From Spirochaetota bacterium (GTDB lineage Bacteria; Spirochaetota; Spirochaetia; Treponematales; Treponemataceae), in the NCBI GenBank assembly GCA_023393015.1, contig JAEWMY010000047.1:1-64000 (forward strand): 64,000 nt of DNA, read 5' to 3'. Below are positions 16,063-25,216 of the stretch, piece after piece; within the stretch, counting starts at the first letter, position 1, and each line of letters begins with the position of its first letter. The notes under the pieces were generated by a model. That model had not been told where the DNA came from, made no database searches, and worked only from the letters and a program-made list of their open reading frames with translations. Position numbers and translations under genes: made by a program.

Positions 16063-18035
16063 ACGTACGTCACGCTGTTGTCGTCGCGCTATGCGCCTTC
16101 GCCCTTTCGGCTCTCGCTCCGCCGGTCATGGCGAACTCCCCCGATCAGGGGCGGGCGGCCGTCAATTCCGCGGCCGCGACCAGGAGCCTCGCTCGCGCGG
16201 TATCGTTTCTTTCCTCGGGCCGGTGGGAGGCCGCCTCGTTCGAGGCGACGCTCGGTCGCTCGTACGATCCTACCATAGCGGATTTCCATTATATCGAGGC
16301 CGTAAGCGTCGTCGCGACGGGCGGAGCTCGAGCGAACGCCCTGCAACGTCTCGAGGCGGCTCTCGGCGACGGGCTCTTCTGGCGGAGTTACGACCGTTCG
16401 GCCGCCGTTCTCATGTGCGCGCGTCTGTACGCCGAGACCCTGAGGTACCGGGAAGCGCTCGAACTCGCCGAATCGCTCGGCGAATCCTCGTCATCCGACC
16501 AGGATCACGTACGCGTCGTATCGCTGTACGCGCTCGGGAGAACCGTCGAGGCCCGCCGTGTCCTTTCCCGCGGTCTCGAACGTTGGCCCTTCGACGCGCG
16601 GTTTCCCCGCGCCTTTTTCCTGCACGAGAGCAAGACCCGCGCCGACCCCGAGGCGATGAGGATCGCCTCGACCGTCTCACAGCGCCTGTACCTCTGGGAA
16701 AACGAGGATCGCGAGCTTTTGCTTCTTTCCGTTCCCTTCGAGTCTTCCGCGACGGTGCGCGAACGCAACATACGGATATTCCGCGGGATGGGCGCGCGAG
16801 ACGCCCCCGGTCCCGTTCGTCCGGCGAACCCGCTTTCCTCGGTGCTGGCGCTCGAATACGGGCTCATAGACGACGGGACCGCGATGGACGAGGTGCTGTC
16901 CCTTTCCTCCGAGGGAATTCCCGTCGGCCTTCTCGTCCGGCTTTGTTCCCTGCTCGGCGGAGCCGACGCGCGCGAGCGGATGTCGCGAGCGCTCGGAGAC
17001 TTCGCGGGCGTTCTCGTCGACGACGCGAACGGCGACGGAATCGCGGATTCCACGGTGCGGTACCGCATGGGCCGCGCCTACGAGGCGTCCTTCGACCCCG
17101 ACCAGGACGGATGCGTCGATTACGCCGTGTCCTGCGAATTGGGTAGTCCCGTCGCCGTGAAGCTCGCGCGCGACGGCGGCGTCGTTCGCTACGACGCGTA
17201 TCCATTCGTTCGCGCGGTCGAGCGGGGAAACCGCGAGTACACGATGCACCCGCGCGCCCTTTCCTGGGCGCCCGTCGCCTGGGTGGACGAGGGCATAGCT
17301 CTCGCCTCCCGGCCGTTTTACGGGTTGCGCGCGTCCGGCCGTCCCGCGCCGCTCACCGCGAGACTGCTCGAGGCGTCGTCCGCCTTCTACACCGAACAAC
17401 GCGACGGCGGATACGTCCGCGTCACCCTCGACGGGGGAATCCCGATCGTTTCCGAGACCCGCGTCCTCGGCAAGGCCTACGAGCGCACGGTATTCGCGAA
17501 CGGGATTCCCGCCTCCGGATCGCGCGACGAGGACGGCGACGGTTATTTCGAGACGGCAATCGAGTACGCGAAGGACGGGACGCCCGGCGTCATCAACGTG
17601 GACGGGAACGCCAACCGCAGACACGAATACCGCGAGCGTCACGACGCCGACGGAACCGTGACGAAGCAGTGGGATTCGGACGAGAACGGCGCGTACGAGA
17701 TAACCTGGCGCCGTTCCCCCGACGGCTCGGAGAGAACCGACTGGGTTCATCCGGTAACCGGCAAGACGGTCGTCATCCTCGTCGACAGGGGAAACCCCCG
17801 ATCGGTGGAGTATTCCGGCACGGTTACGCAGGTGCTTCGCGACCCGGCCGCCGACGTGTGGTGGATCGGGACCATCCCCCCGAACTCTCACGGAATCGCG
17901 AAGGCGGCACTCGATTTCTTTAACCGTTCGGCGTCGTCGGTTGTTTCCCAGACGATAACCGTCTCGGGACGATCCGCTCACGCGGTACGATCCGGCGGAT
18001 TCGTGTTTCTGGAGATTGTGCATGCAAAACCGTAA
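16059..18035 (+). CDS. Secreted protein with TPR-like and DxDxDG calcium-type motifs
   Basis: 658 residues starting at the ATG overlapping the ftsH stop. Residues 1-25 form a signal peptide ending near MANS. Residues 35-200 look like short helical repeats of TPR type. From about 320 come Asp-rich loops of EF-hand/dockerin character: DANGDGIAD (~322), DPDQDGCVD (~347), DEDGDGYFE (~490), VDGNANRRHEY (~515) and DSDENGAYE (~539). No catalytic motif is seen. It is coupled to the protease-like lipoprotein gene downstream (14-bp overlap) and to ftsH upstream, which hints at an envelope quality-control role; that is inference. Confidence 0.75.
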   Translation: MNVRHAVVVALCAFALSALAPPVMANSPDQGRAAVNSAAATRSLARAVSFLSSGRWEAASFEATLGRSYDPTIADFHYIEAVSVVATGGARANALQRLEAALGDGLFWRSYDRSAAVLMCARLYAETLRYREALELAESLGESSSSDQDHVRVVSLYALGRTVEARRVLSRGLERWPFDARFPRAFFLHESKTRADPEAMRIASTVSQRLYLWENEDRELLLLSVPFESSATVRERNIRIFRGMGARDAPGPVRPANPLSSVLALEYGLIDDGTAMDEVLSLSSEGIPVGLLVRLCSLLGGADARERMSRALGDFAGVLVDDANGDGIADSTVRYRMGRAYEASFDPDQDGCVDYAVSCELGSPVAVKLARDGGVVRYDAYPFVRAVERGNREYTMHPRALSWAPVAWVDEGIALASRPFYGLRASGRPAPLTARLLEASSAFYTEQRDGGYVRVTLDGGIPIVSETRVLGKAYERTVFANGIPASGSRDEDGDGYFETAIEYAKDGTPGVINVDGNANRRHEYRERHDADGTVTKQWDSDENGAYEITWRRSPDGSERTDWVHPVTGKTVVILVDRGNPRSVEYSGTVTQVLRDPAADVWWIGTIPPNSHGIAKAALDFFNRSASSVVSQTITVSGRSAHAVRSGGFVFLEIVHAKP

Positions 18036-19725
18036 CCGCGCGCGCGGTTTTTTCCCGCTCGCCCTCGCGGCGTCCCTGGCCGTCCTTTCCGGATGCGCCT
18101 CGGGGAAAGCGCCCGAGCCCTTCATAGACTATTCCGACGAGCGCAGCGTCCTGTACGAGGTCGACAGCGCCCGACGCGCCCTGGAGACCGACCCCGTATT
18201 CGTCCTGGCCCGCGCGCGGACCCTCAAGGACAATACCCGCGCCATGACCGAGGTGGAGACGCTCTATCGCGACGCGGGAAGCCGCGTCTTGACCGCCTTT
18301 TCGGAGGCCGTTTCCGCGGGAAAGTGGGCGGATGCCCTCGCCATGTGGCGTTCCCTCGACGCCCTCTCACTCGCTCCTTCCGACTGGAACGAGAACGCGA
18401 TATTGAAGGAACGCGAGCGAGCCTGGAGGGAACAGGGACACGCCACGCTGGTATCGCTCGGCGACGTCCTGCGCTCCACGCCCGAGGACGAGGCCCCTTC
18501 CTCGGGTACCGTCGCGCGGATGATTAAGGGCACGATAACCGTGTGGGTCGATCGGGGCCTGAGCGTGCGCGGCGGGGTGGGTTACGCCGACCGCGTCATC
18601 GGTTCGGGCTTTTTTATCGACAAGCGCGGATATCTCGTCACGAACTATCACGTAATCTCGAGCGAGGTGGACCCGGCGTACGAGGGATATTCAAGGCTCT
18701 TTCTCAAGATGCCCGACGATCCGGACACGAGAATACCGGCGCGCGTCGTCGGCTGGGATCCGGTCTTCGATCTCGCCCTCCTGAAGACCGAGATCGAGCC
18801 TCCCGCCGTGTTCCAGTTGGGCTCGTCCGAGGACCTCAAGGTCGGCAATCGCATCTACGCGATAGGTTCCCCCGCGGGACTCGACCGTACGCTTACCTCC
18901 GGTATCGTTTCCGCGCAAAAGCGGCGCCTCCTTTCGCTCGGAGACGTCCTGCAGATAGACGCCCCCATAAACCACGGCAATTCCGGAGGGCCCATCGTCG
19001 ACGAGGCCGGAAGGGTACAGGCGGTCGTATTCGCCGGGATCGAGCCGTTCGAGGGACTAAACTTCGCGATTCCGGTCGAGCTCTTGCGGATTATCCTTCC
19101 CGACCTCTATGACGGAGGCAAGGTCAACCATCCCTGGTTCGGGGCGTTCGGCAAGACCGCCGTCCTGCCGGGCTCGCCCGAGAACGCCGGCGTCACGCTC
19201 GTGTACTCGGTTCCCTCGGGACCCTTATACGCCGCGGGCGTGCCCAGGGACACGGTTATCACGGCCCTTAACGGCAAACGCGTCAGGACGCTCGAGGAGT
19301 TGCAATATCTCGTCATCAGGGAGCGACCCGGCACGATCGTGCGCCTGACCGGGATAACGGGCGAGGACGAACGCAAGGATCCGGTCTACCGCGACTGGTT
19401 CGTCATGCTCGCCTCCCGTCCCGAGAATCCCGGCGAGCTCGCGTTCGAACGCGACCTGGAAAGCAACGCCTTCCTGCCGTTGTTCGGAATGGGACTCGAG
19501 AAGATGGGTTCGAGCAGGCGCTATCTCGTGACCTCGCTCGTGCGCGGGGGGATCGCCGACGAATCGGGATTTTCCGAGCAGGATTCGGTTGAAATCAGGG
19601 AAGTCAAGGTCGACAAGAAAACCGGTTACGTAACCGCGCGTCTCTACACGAAGCGCCGGGCGAAGGGGTATTTGGACGCGTATATCGGACTCATGGCGTC
19701 TCTGGACAGTCCATCCTATTTCTAA
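18022..19725 (+). CDS. Trypsin-like (S1C, DegP-type) serine protease lipoprotein
   Basis: 567 residues from ATG 18022 (GGAG 7 nt upstream). Signal peptide with lipobox LSGC; the N-terminal ~180 residues are helical. The protease domain has the triad His210 (TNYHVIS), Asp250 (DLALLK) and Ser321 (GNSGGP). One or two PDZ-like segments follow (about 380-440 and 480-550). It is probably a lipid-anchored periplasmic protease of DegP/HtrA type with an unusual N-terminal extension. Its 3' end contains the whole lepA promoter. Confidence 0.87.
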   Translation: MQNRNRARGFFPLALAASLAVLSGCASGKAPEPFIDYSDERSVLYEVDSARRALETDPVFVLARARTLKDNTRAMTEVETLYRDAGSRVLTAFSEAVSAGKWADALAMWRSLDALSLAPSDWNENAILKERERAWREQGHATLVSLGDVLRSTPEDEAPSSGTVARMIKGTITVWVDRGLSVRGGVGYADRVIGSGFFIDKRGYLVTNYHVISSEVDPAYEGYSRLFLKMPDDPDTRIPARVVGWDPVFDLALLKTEIEPPAVFQLGSSEDLKVGNRIYAIGSPAGLDRTLTSGIVSAQKRRLLSLGDVLQIDAPINHGNSGGPIVDEAGRVQAVVFAGIEPFEGLNFAIPVELLRIILPDLYDGGKVNHPWFGAFGKTAVLPGSPENAGVTLVYSVPSGPLYAAGVPRDTVITALNGKRVRTLEELQYLVIRERPGTIVRLTGITGEDERKDPVYRDWFVMLASRPENPGELAFERDLESNAFLPLFGMGLEKMGSSRRYLVTSLVRGGIADESGFSEQDSVEIREVKVDKKTGYVTARLYTKRRAKGYLDAYIGLMASLDSPSYF

Positions 19726-19731
19726 TATAGT
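19703..19731 (+). promoter_or_regulatory. lepA promoter producing a leaderless mRNA
   Basis: TGGACA (19703-19708), 17-bp spacer, TATAGT (19726-19731), then exactly 6 nt to the lepA ATG. It overlaps the last codons of the upstream gene. No Shine-Dalgarno precedes the ATG. Confidence 0.75.
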
Positions 19732-19737
19732 GCGATT

Positions 19738-21543
19738 ATGACAGACCCCCGCCTCATCCGGAATTTTTGCATAGTCGCGCACATAGACCACGGCAAGTCA
19801 ACCCTGGCCGACCGCCTTATCGAGAAGGCGAAGGTGGTAGACGAGCGATTTTACCACGCGCAGATGACGGACAACATGGACATCGAGCGGGAGCGCGGGA
19901 TCACCATCAAGAGTCAGGCCGTCACCATTCCGTACACGGCGAAGGACGGCGTCAGGTACCTCTTGAATTTCGTCGACACGCCCGGACACGTCGACTTCAC
20001 GTACGAGGTTTCGAGGGCGATCGCCTCGTGCGAGGGAGCGCTTCTCCTTGTCGACGCGGCGCAGGGCGTCGAGTCGCAGACCCTCTCGAACATGTATCTC
20101 GCCCTAGAGCACAACCTGGAGATACTTCCGGTCATCAACAAGATAGACCTTCCCGCGGCAGACATCCCGGGAACCCTGAAGCAGATAGAGCACGACCTCG
20201 GCCTCGATCCGGACATAGCGGTTCCCGTGTCGGCCAAGCACGGCACGGGCGTCGACGAACTGTTCGAGGCGATCGTAGCCCGCGTTCCCCCTCCCGTGGG
20301 CGACGCGAACGACCTTTTGCGCGCGCTCATCTTCGATTGCCATTACGATTCGTATCGCGGCGTCGTCATACACATCCGCGTCTTCTCCGGGACGATCAAG
20401 CCCGGCCAGACGATTCGCTTCATGAATACCGAATCCGAGTACAAGGTAGAGGAAACGGGAATATTCATACTCAAGCTCGTTCCCTCTCCTGAGCTCGCCG
20501 CCGGCGACGTCGGCTATATCATCGCCGGCATCAAGACGATCGAGGACGTACGCGTCGGCGACACGATCACTGGCGCGGACCGTCCCTGCGCGACCGCGCT
20601 TCCCGGCTTCAAGGAAGTGAAGCCCGTCGTGTTTTCGTCGATTTACCCGATGGACACGAACGACTACGAGGAATTGCGCGACTCGATCGAGAAACTCAAG
20701 CTCAACGACGCGAGCCTCACCTGGGAGAAGGATTCGTCCATCGCCCTCGGACACGGATTCCGCTGCGGATTCCTCGGGCTGTTGCATCTCGAGGTCGTGC
20801 AGGAACGTCTCGAGCGCGAGTTCGACCAGTCGGTCATCTTCACCGCGCCTTCCGTCGCGTACAGGATCCTCCTGCGGAACGGCGACACCTTCGTGTGCGA
20901 CAACCCGGCCAATTATCCCGACGAGGGAAAGATCGAGAGCGCGGAGGAGCCGTACATCAAGGCGAGTATCATCACGCCCGCGACGTATCTCGGCAACATC
21001 ATGTCGCTGTGCGTGGAGAAACGGGGCATCCAGACGAACATGCAGTACCTCGACGTCAAGCGCGTCGAGATCGTCTACGAGATGCCGCTTTCCGAGGTTC
21101 TTTTCGATTTTTACGACAGGCTCAAGAGCATCAGCCGCGGGTACGCCTCGTTCGACTACGACGTCATCGGATTCAAGCCGACGGATCTCGTCAAGATAGA
21201 CATCCTGATAAACGGCAAGCCCGTCGACGCGCTTTCCCAGCTTTGTTTCCGCGGCAACGCGTACGACAAGGCCCGGCACGTGTGCGAGCAGCTCCGCGAG
21301 GAGATAACCCGCCAGCAGTTCAAGATCGCCATACAGGGAGCCATAGGAAGCCAGATCATAGCGCGCGAGACGGTGAACGCGCTCCGCAAGGACGTTCTCG
21401 CGAAATGCTACGGCGGCGACATCACCCGAAAACGGAAGCTCCTGGAAAAGCAGAAAGAGGGAAAGAAGCGCATGAAGATGGTCGGCGACGTGGAGTTACC
21501 GCAGTCGGCGTTTCTCGCCGTCCTCAAGACGAAAGAGAACTGA
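19738..21543 (+). CDS. lepA: Elongation factor 4 (LepA)
   Basis: 601 residues, normal for EF4. GTPase motifs: AHIDHGKST (G1), DTPGHVDF (G3), NKIDLP (G4) and SAKHG (G5). The specific C-terminal domain ends in KRKLLEKQKEGKKRMK. It remodels stalled or mistranslocated ribosomes. Transcribed from its own leaderless promoter. Its last 20 bases overlap the convergent DUF115 gene. Confidence 0.97.
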   Translation: MTDPRLIRNFCIVAHIDHGKSTLADRLIEKAKVVDERFYHAQMTDNMDIERERGITIKSQAVTIPYTAKDGVRYLLNFVDTPGHVDFTYEVSRAIASCEGALLLVDAAQGVESQTLSNMYLALEHNLEILPVINKIDLPAADIPGTLKQIEHDLGLDPDIAVPVSAKHGTGVDELFEAIVARVPPPVGDANDLLRALIFDCHYDSYRGVVIHIRVFSGTIKPGQTIRFMNTESEYKVEETGIFILKLVPSPELAAGDVGYIIAGIKTIEDVRVGDTITGADRPCATALPGFKEVKPVVFSSIYPMDTNDYEELRDSIEKLKLNDASLTWEKDSSIALGHGFRCGFLGLLHLEVVQERLEREFDQSVIFTAPSVAYRILLRNGDTFVCDNPANYPDEGKIESAEEPYIKASIITPATYLGNIMSLCVEKRGIQTNMQYLDVKRVEIVYEMPLSEVLFDFYDRLKSISRGYASFDYDVIGFKPTDLVKIDILINGKPVDALSQLCFRGNAYDKARHVCEQLREEITRQQFKIAIQGAIGSQIIARETVNALRKDVLAKCYGGDITRKRKLLEKQKEGKKRMKMVGDVELPQSAFLAVLKTKEN

Positions 21544-23176
21544 CGCGCGCGCGGTATTCGAGCGCCTTGAGGAAGTATTCCGTTTCCACGCGGACGCGGT
21601 TGAGGAACCCCTGGCTTTCGACGGGACCCGCGTGTCCGTCGGGGAAGTGAAGGTAGAGATAGTCGAGCGCGGCGATCGCCTCGAGCGCGTTTCCTTCCGG
21701 CGTCTCGCCCGTCAGCATGGCTCGTAAGGCGCCGAGACGCTCCCGCTCGCCCGAAAGGAAGCGCATCGCGCGTTCCCTCGTTTCCCCGTCCGGTTCAGCG
21801 TTTTTCGCATCTTCCCCGTCAGGGCTCGTCACCGTATCTGCATCCGCGCTAGCGTTCGCTCTTCCGAGCATTCGTTCGGCGTCCGAAAGGCTCGCGGGGG
21901 GCAATCCGTTGTCGATGCCCGTTTCCCCGAGGTCATACACCCCCGGGGTTCCCGCGAAGGCGTCCCGGCAGAGGGCCGCGTAGCCGGCGAGGGCGGGGTC
22001 GGTACGCGCGCGCGCGCCGTTTTTTGCCGGCGTCTCCGCGACGCCGAAGGAGAACGCGTTCGCGGCCATGCCGGCGGGAGAAAGGCGCGTCGACGCAGCG
22101 CGGTCGGCGAGCGACGCGACCGAATCCCTCGCGTGGGTGAACCCGCGACCCCAGGAAAAATCGAGGCCTGACAAGAACACCGGCGCGCCGCCTCGCGCGA
22201 GAATTTTAGCGAGCCATAACGCGGACAGCCCGACAGAACCGAGTCGCGGCGCCTCTATCGGCGCGATGCCGGATGAGGCGAAGCGGTCGAGAAAGCGCGA
22301 TGGCGCGTATCTCGTGTGAAAGAACGATATCTCTCCGCCCGGGCATCGGATCGCCTGCGGGCGCGCCGTCATGTCCGCGAACACGGGGATGCGCGAGTTC
22401 TTGAAGCCGATGAACGCGCGCTCTATCCAGTACTGCGATTCGAGAACGACGATCGCGTCGGGGACGATTCCGGACGAACGGAGCGCGGGAAGGGCGGTAT
22501 CCACGGCAAGCACGAAAAGGGACGCGCGGTTAGCCCTGACGAACGGCAACGTCGCGTCCAACGAGGGACCCGCGCCCGCGACGAACAGCGGCTTGCCGAC
22601 GGAACGGGGCGCGACCGGTTTCGCGCCCGGAAGAAGGCCCGCGTTGACGAGGAGGTTGCGGGCGAAACCGCGGCCCAGGCGCATCATGACGACCCGGTTT
22701 TTCCAGTAGGTTCCTATTACCGAGTCGACGGCGCGAATCGTGTCGTCCCAAAGGTCGGGTGTCAGTGAGGATCCCGCGGAAAGCTCGACGCGCGCGCATC
22801 GTCTGAAGGGAAAACCCGGAAGCCGTTCGATCGCGTCACAGACGGCCGCTATCGAGTCCGGCCGGATGAACCGTATGCGGGAATCGTCGCGTACCTCCCG
22901 GGGAATCGAGTTTTCGGAAAGCGCGTGAAGTACCGGATCGTATTCGACGCACAGGACGAATGACCGCTCGGGAAGCCGCGCGAGAAGTTCGCGCAATCCG
23001 TATCCGAGAAGGGGTGAGGGGCAGACGACGAGGGTTTCCGGGAGGTACGCCGCGCTGGCCGCCGTCAGCGCGGGAATCCGTTCGGGGTCCCGCGCGGAGT
23101 ACAGGAAACGGTCTCGATACCGGACGGTCAGGCCCTTGCCGGTTTCAACCAGCGAGGGCCGCGTATCCCCGTTCAC
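21524..23176 (-). CDS. DUF115 / MptE-like protein (flagellin glycosylation type)
   Basis: 550 residues from a GTG at 23176, 2 bp after the stop of the upstream PpiD-like gene. The frame is open further upstream but that part is Arg-rich shadow of the PpiD gene. The core has VAGAGPSLDATLPF, an AVDTALPALRSSGI...IVVLESQ stretch, and LSGLDFSWGRGFTHARDS, matching the MAF/DUF115 (6-hydroxymethylpterin diphosphokinase MptE-like) family. Relatives occur in flagellin glycosylation loci. No flagellar gene lies in this window. No good Shine-Dalgarno precedes the GTG, so coupling is likely and the start is uncertain by some codons. Confidence 0.8.
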   Translation of the reverse strand: MNGDTRPSLVETGKGLTVRYRDRFLYSARDPERIPALTAASAAYLPETLVVCPSPLLGYGLRELLARLPERSFVLCVEYDPVLHALSENSIPREVRDDSRIRFIRPDSIAAVCDAIERLPGFPFRRCARVELSAGSSLTPDLWDDTIRAVDSVIGTYWKNRVVMMRLGRGFARNLLVNAGLLPGAKPVAPRSVGKPLFVAGAGPSLDATLPFVRANRASLFVLAVDTALPALRSSGIVPDAIVVLESQYWIERAFIGFKNSRIPVFADMTARPQAIRCPGGEISFFHTRYAPSRFLDRFASSGIAPIEAPRLGSVGLSALWLAKILARGGAPVFLSGLDFSWGRGFTHARDSVASLADRAASTRLSPAGMAANAFSFGVAETPAKNGARARTDPALAGYAALCRDAFAGTPGVYDLGETGIDNGLPPASLSDAERMLGRANASADADTVTSPDGEDAKNAEPDGETRERAMRFLSGERERLGALRAMLTGETPEGNALEAIAALDYLYLHFPDGHAGPVESQGFLNRVRVETEYFLKALEYRARVSSLSS

Positions 23177-23178
23177 GT

Positions 23179-24645
23179 TTAGTTGAGGAAATTCTCGAGG
23201 TAGGTTTTCATGAAATTGTCTTCCAGGCGGTCGCTCTTGAGGAAGGCATCCGAGAGGGTCTTTTGCGACCAGCCGGAGGCGTAGTAATTGTAGAAGACCG
23301 GAGCCATCTCCACGATCTGCGCGTCGGCGGCCTTTTCCTCCGCGAGTTGGAGGACGACGACCGTATTGCCGAGAAGGATCGGTTCCGAAACCTCGGACGG
23401 ACCGAGCGAGAAGGCGGCCGAGAGGAAGGCTTCGCTTCGCGCCGCGGCGGAAAGCTCGGGCGCGCCCTCTACGGGTACGGGGGCGAGTATCTCGACGTTG
23501 CCGTAGTTGATGGCGAACGGCGCGGTGACCTTTTTCGAGACGCCTTCGGCCTTGCACGCCGCGTCGAAGCCCGAGCTCCTCGCGGATACCGCGAAGGCCT
23601 TGGCTTTCGCCATGAACCAGTCTTCGATCTTGCCGCGCTCGTTTTTGTTCATGTACTCGCGAACCGCGGCAAGCGTCCGCGCGTCTTCGAACGAGGCCGC
23701 GGCCGGGGCTTCGTCGCATCGCACGATGGCCCACGCGGTTCCCGCCTTGATGACGCCGCTCGTGGCGCCGGGCGCGACAGAGAGGACGGCATCGAGGTCG
23801 GCGGCGTCGGTAAAGAGCGCGTTGACGTCGTGGCGGAAGCTCTTGGCCAGCTTGCCGGCGGCGTCGGTTCCGCTTCGGGTTGAATGCGTGCTGACCGCGT
23901 CTTCGAAGGTGATATCTCCCTTTTCGAGGGATTTCGCAACCTTGCGCGCGAGCGCTTCGTCGTCGAAGGTAAGGAGTGACAGGGAGTGACGGGCGAAGAG
24001 TTCCGCGTTCGAAGAGCCGAAAGACGCGACCTCGGCGTCCGGGTACGAGGAGGTGTCGAAGCTCGCGTAGGCGAAGCTCCGTTCGGGCCCGGTCATCGAT
24101 TTTATGAGTTCCGTTTCGCGCGAGGAGGTCTTCAATCCGAAGAAGCCGTCGCTCGTGCCGAAGATGTCGTCCACGTATCGCTGCGCGGTAAGTTCCTCTG
24201 TCAGGGTCGCGCGTCTGGTGGCACGCGTGAGCTCCGGCGTGTTTTCGTACTGTTTGGCCGAGTACTTGCCGTTTTGGTCAAGGTAGTACTTGACGAGGTA
24301 TTTGTTGAGAACGGCGTCGGGTACCGAATAATCCGCCCGCTTGAGCTCGTCGAGCATCGCTAGCCTGAGGACGGACGCGGTAAACGCGGACTGCATGATC
24401 TGATAGTAGGAGAACTGGTTTATCTCCTGTCCGCGGCTCTTCATTTCCTCGGAAATCGCCTGGACTTGCCTGAGGAAGAAACTGTCCTGCAGGTATTGAA
24501 TGGGCTTCCCGTTCCACGAACCGAACGTGAGTATCTTGCCCGTCGCTCCTCCGCCGAAGGCGGGTATAAAGACGAAAGCGATGACTGACAAAACGAGGAT
24601 AAAGACGGCACCCCCAAAAAGGAGCTTTTGTTTGATCTCTGGCAT
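23179..24645 (-). CDS. PpiD/SurA-like membrane-anchored periplasmic foldase
   Basis: 488 residues with a single N-terminal membrane span (about 8-30) and no cleavage site, then a SurA_N-type helical domain (about 45-200) and a C-terminal region with rotamase-like helices and an LQLAEEK segment. The overall plan matches PpiD, an inner-membrane chaperone for exported proteins. A canonical parvulin domain is degenerate, as in many PpiD proteins. GGAAGGAAA precedes the ATG and a consensus promoter lies upstream. It is first gene of a two-gene operon with the DUF115 gene. Confidence 0.82.
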   Translation of the reverse strand: MPEIKQKLLFGGAVFILVLSVIAFVFIPAFGGGATGKILTFGSWNGKPIQYLQDSFFLRQVQAISEEMKSRGQEINQFSYYQIMQSAFTASVLRLAMLDELKRADYSVPDAVLNKYLVKYYLDQNGKYSAKQYENTPELTRATRRATLTEELTAQRYVDDIFGTSDGFFGLKTSSRETELIKSMTGPERSFAYASFDTSSYPDAEVASFGSSNAELFARHSLSLLTFDDEALARKVAKSLEKGDITFEDAVSTHSTRSGTDAAGKLAKSFRHDVNALFTDAADLDAVLSVAPGATSGVIKAGTAWAIVRCDEAPAAASFEDARTLAAVREYMNKNERGKIEDWFMAKAKAFAVSARSSGFDAACKAEGVSKKVTAPFAINYGNVEILAPVPVEGAPELSAAARSEAFLSAAFSLGPSEVSEPILLGNTVVVLQLAEEKAADAQIVEMAPVFYNYYASGWSQKTLSDAFLKSDRLEDNFMKTYLENFLN

Positions 24646-24681
24646 ACGATTTCCTTCCCGAGTCTATATATGGTAAAAATC

Positions 24682-24710
24682 AGAATACCATGCGGGTACA
24701 CCGCTGTCAA
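24682..24710 (-). promoter_or_regulatory. Promoter of the PpiD-like gene
   Basis: Minus strand TTGACA (24710-24705), 17-bp spacer, TATTCT (24687-24682). It lies back-to-back with the tRNA-Asp promoter, 13 bp apart. Confidence 0.8.
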
Positions 24711-24723
24711 CGCGGGCGGGATA

Positions 24724-24752
24724 TTGACACGTTTTCGTTTCTTGGCTATAGT
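24724..24752 (+). promoter_or_regulatory. Consensus promoter of tRNA-Asp
   Basis: TTGACA (24724-24729), 17-bp spacer, TATAGT (24747-24752), 12 bp before the tRNA 5' end. Confidence 0.85.
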
Positions 24753-24764
24753 GCTCAACGTAAC

Positions 24765-24838
24765 GGGGGCGTAGCGAAGCTGGTTATCGCGCCGGCCTGT
24801 CAAGTCGGAGATCGCGGGTTCAAGCCCCGTCGCTCCCG
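24765..24838 (+). tRNA. tRNA-Asp(GTC)
   Basis: Acceptor GGGGGCG/CGCTCCC (one G-T pair). Anticodon stem CCGGC/GTCGG with loop CTGTCAA, anticodon GTC. T arm GCGGG-TTCAAGC-CCCGT. Discriminator G. CCA is not encoded. Confidence 0.96.
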
Positions 24839-24840
24839 CA

Positions 24841-24871
24841 AAAGCCCGCTTTAACGGCGGGCTTTTTTTTT
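24841..24871 (+). terminator. Terminator of tRNA-Asp
   Basis: A 9-bp stem AAAGCCCGC (24841-24849) with GCGGGCTTT (24857-24865), then a continuous T run to 24871. Confidence 0.92.
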
Positions 24872-24955
24872 GCCGCAACAGGATCCAATAAAGCGGCTTT
24901 ACACACCGGGTCCTGATAACATACAGGCTGGTATCCTTCGGGATGTCGGCCATTA

Positions 24956-25027
24956 CGGGCAGTAGCGCAGGGGTAGCGCGCTTGGTTCGGGACCAAGAGG
25001 TCGTGGGTTCAATTCCCACTTGCCCGA
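24956..25027 (+). tRNA. tRNA-Pro(CGG)
   Basis: Acceptor CGGGCAG/TTGCCCG, D arm GCGC/GCGC, anticodon stem CTTGG/CCAAG with loop TTCGGGA (anticodon CGG), T arm GTGGG-TTCAATT-CCCAC, discriminator A. CCA is not encoded. No strong promoter is seen in the 84 bp after the tRNA-Asp terminator. The last 16 bases before the discriminator, plus terminator, are duplicated 190 bp downstream. Confidence 0.95.
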
Positions 25028-25061
25028 AAAACCGCACGTCGAAGACGTGCGGTTTTTTATT
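25011..25061 (+). repeat. 51-bp direct repeat, copy 1 (tRNA-Pro 3' end plus terminator)
   Basis: Identical over 51 bp to 25201-25251. It covers half of the T arm, the 3' acceptor strand and the entire terminator hairpin. Confidence 0.97.
25030..25058 (+). terminator. Terminator of tRNA-Pro
   Basis: An 11-bp stem AACCGCACGTC (25030-25040) with 25044-25054, GAA loop, then T run to 25058. Confidence 0.93.
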
Positions 25062-25216
25062 GGGGCAAGTGAGAATTGATCGTGAGGAAGCGCCGACCGA
25101 AAGGGAGGGTATGGCGACTAAAGTCGCCCGCGGCAGGATGCCGCCGGAAGCTTCCGAGCGCGGCCCGGAAGGAGCCGACAGGAGGTCGGCGAGTGGAGGG
25201 AATTCCCACTTGCCCG
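25062..25216 (+). mobile_element. 155-bp palindromic element with terminal inverted repeats (REP/MITE-like or structured RNA)
   Basis: The ends GGGGCAAGTGAGAATT (25062-25077) and AATTCCCACTTGCCC (25201-25215) are inverted repeats with one mismatch, and the right end is also the duplicated tRNA-Pro terminus. Inside lie successive hairpins: GGCGACT-AA-AGTCGCC, GCGGCA-GGA-TGCCGC, the palindrome CGGAAGCTTCCG, and GCCGAC-AGGAG-GTCGGC. No transposase gene is present and no coding function is supported. It may be a non-autonomous mobile repeat or a folded RNA; the two cannot be separated from one copy. Confidence 0.55.

Noticed and set aside
23177..23734. Upstream extension of the DUF115 frame
   Set aside because: The extension is Arg-rich translation of the PpiD-like gene in another frame, so the gene most likely starts at GTG 23176.
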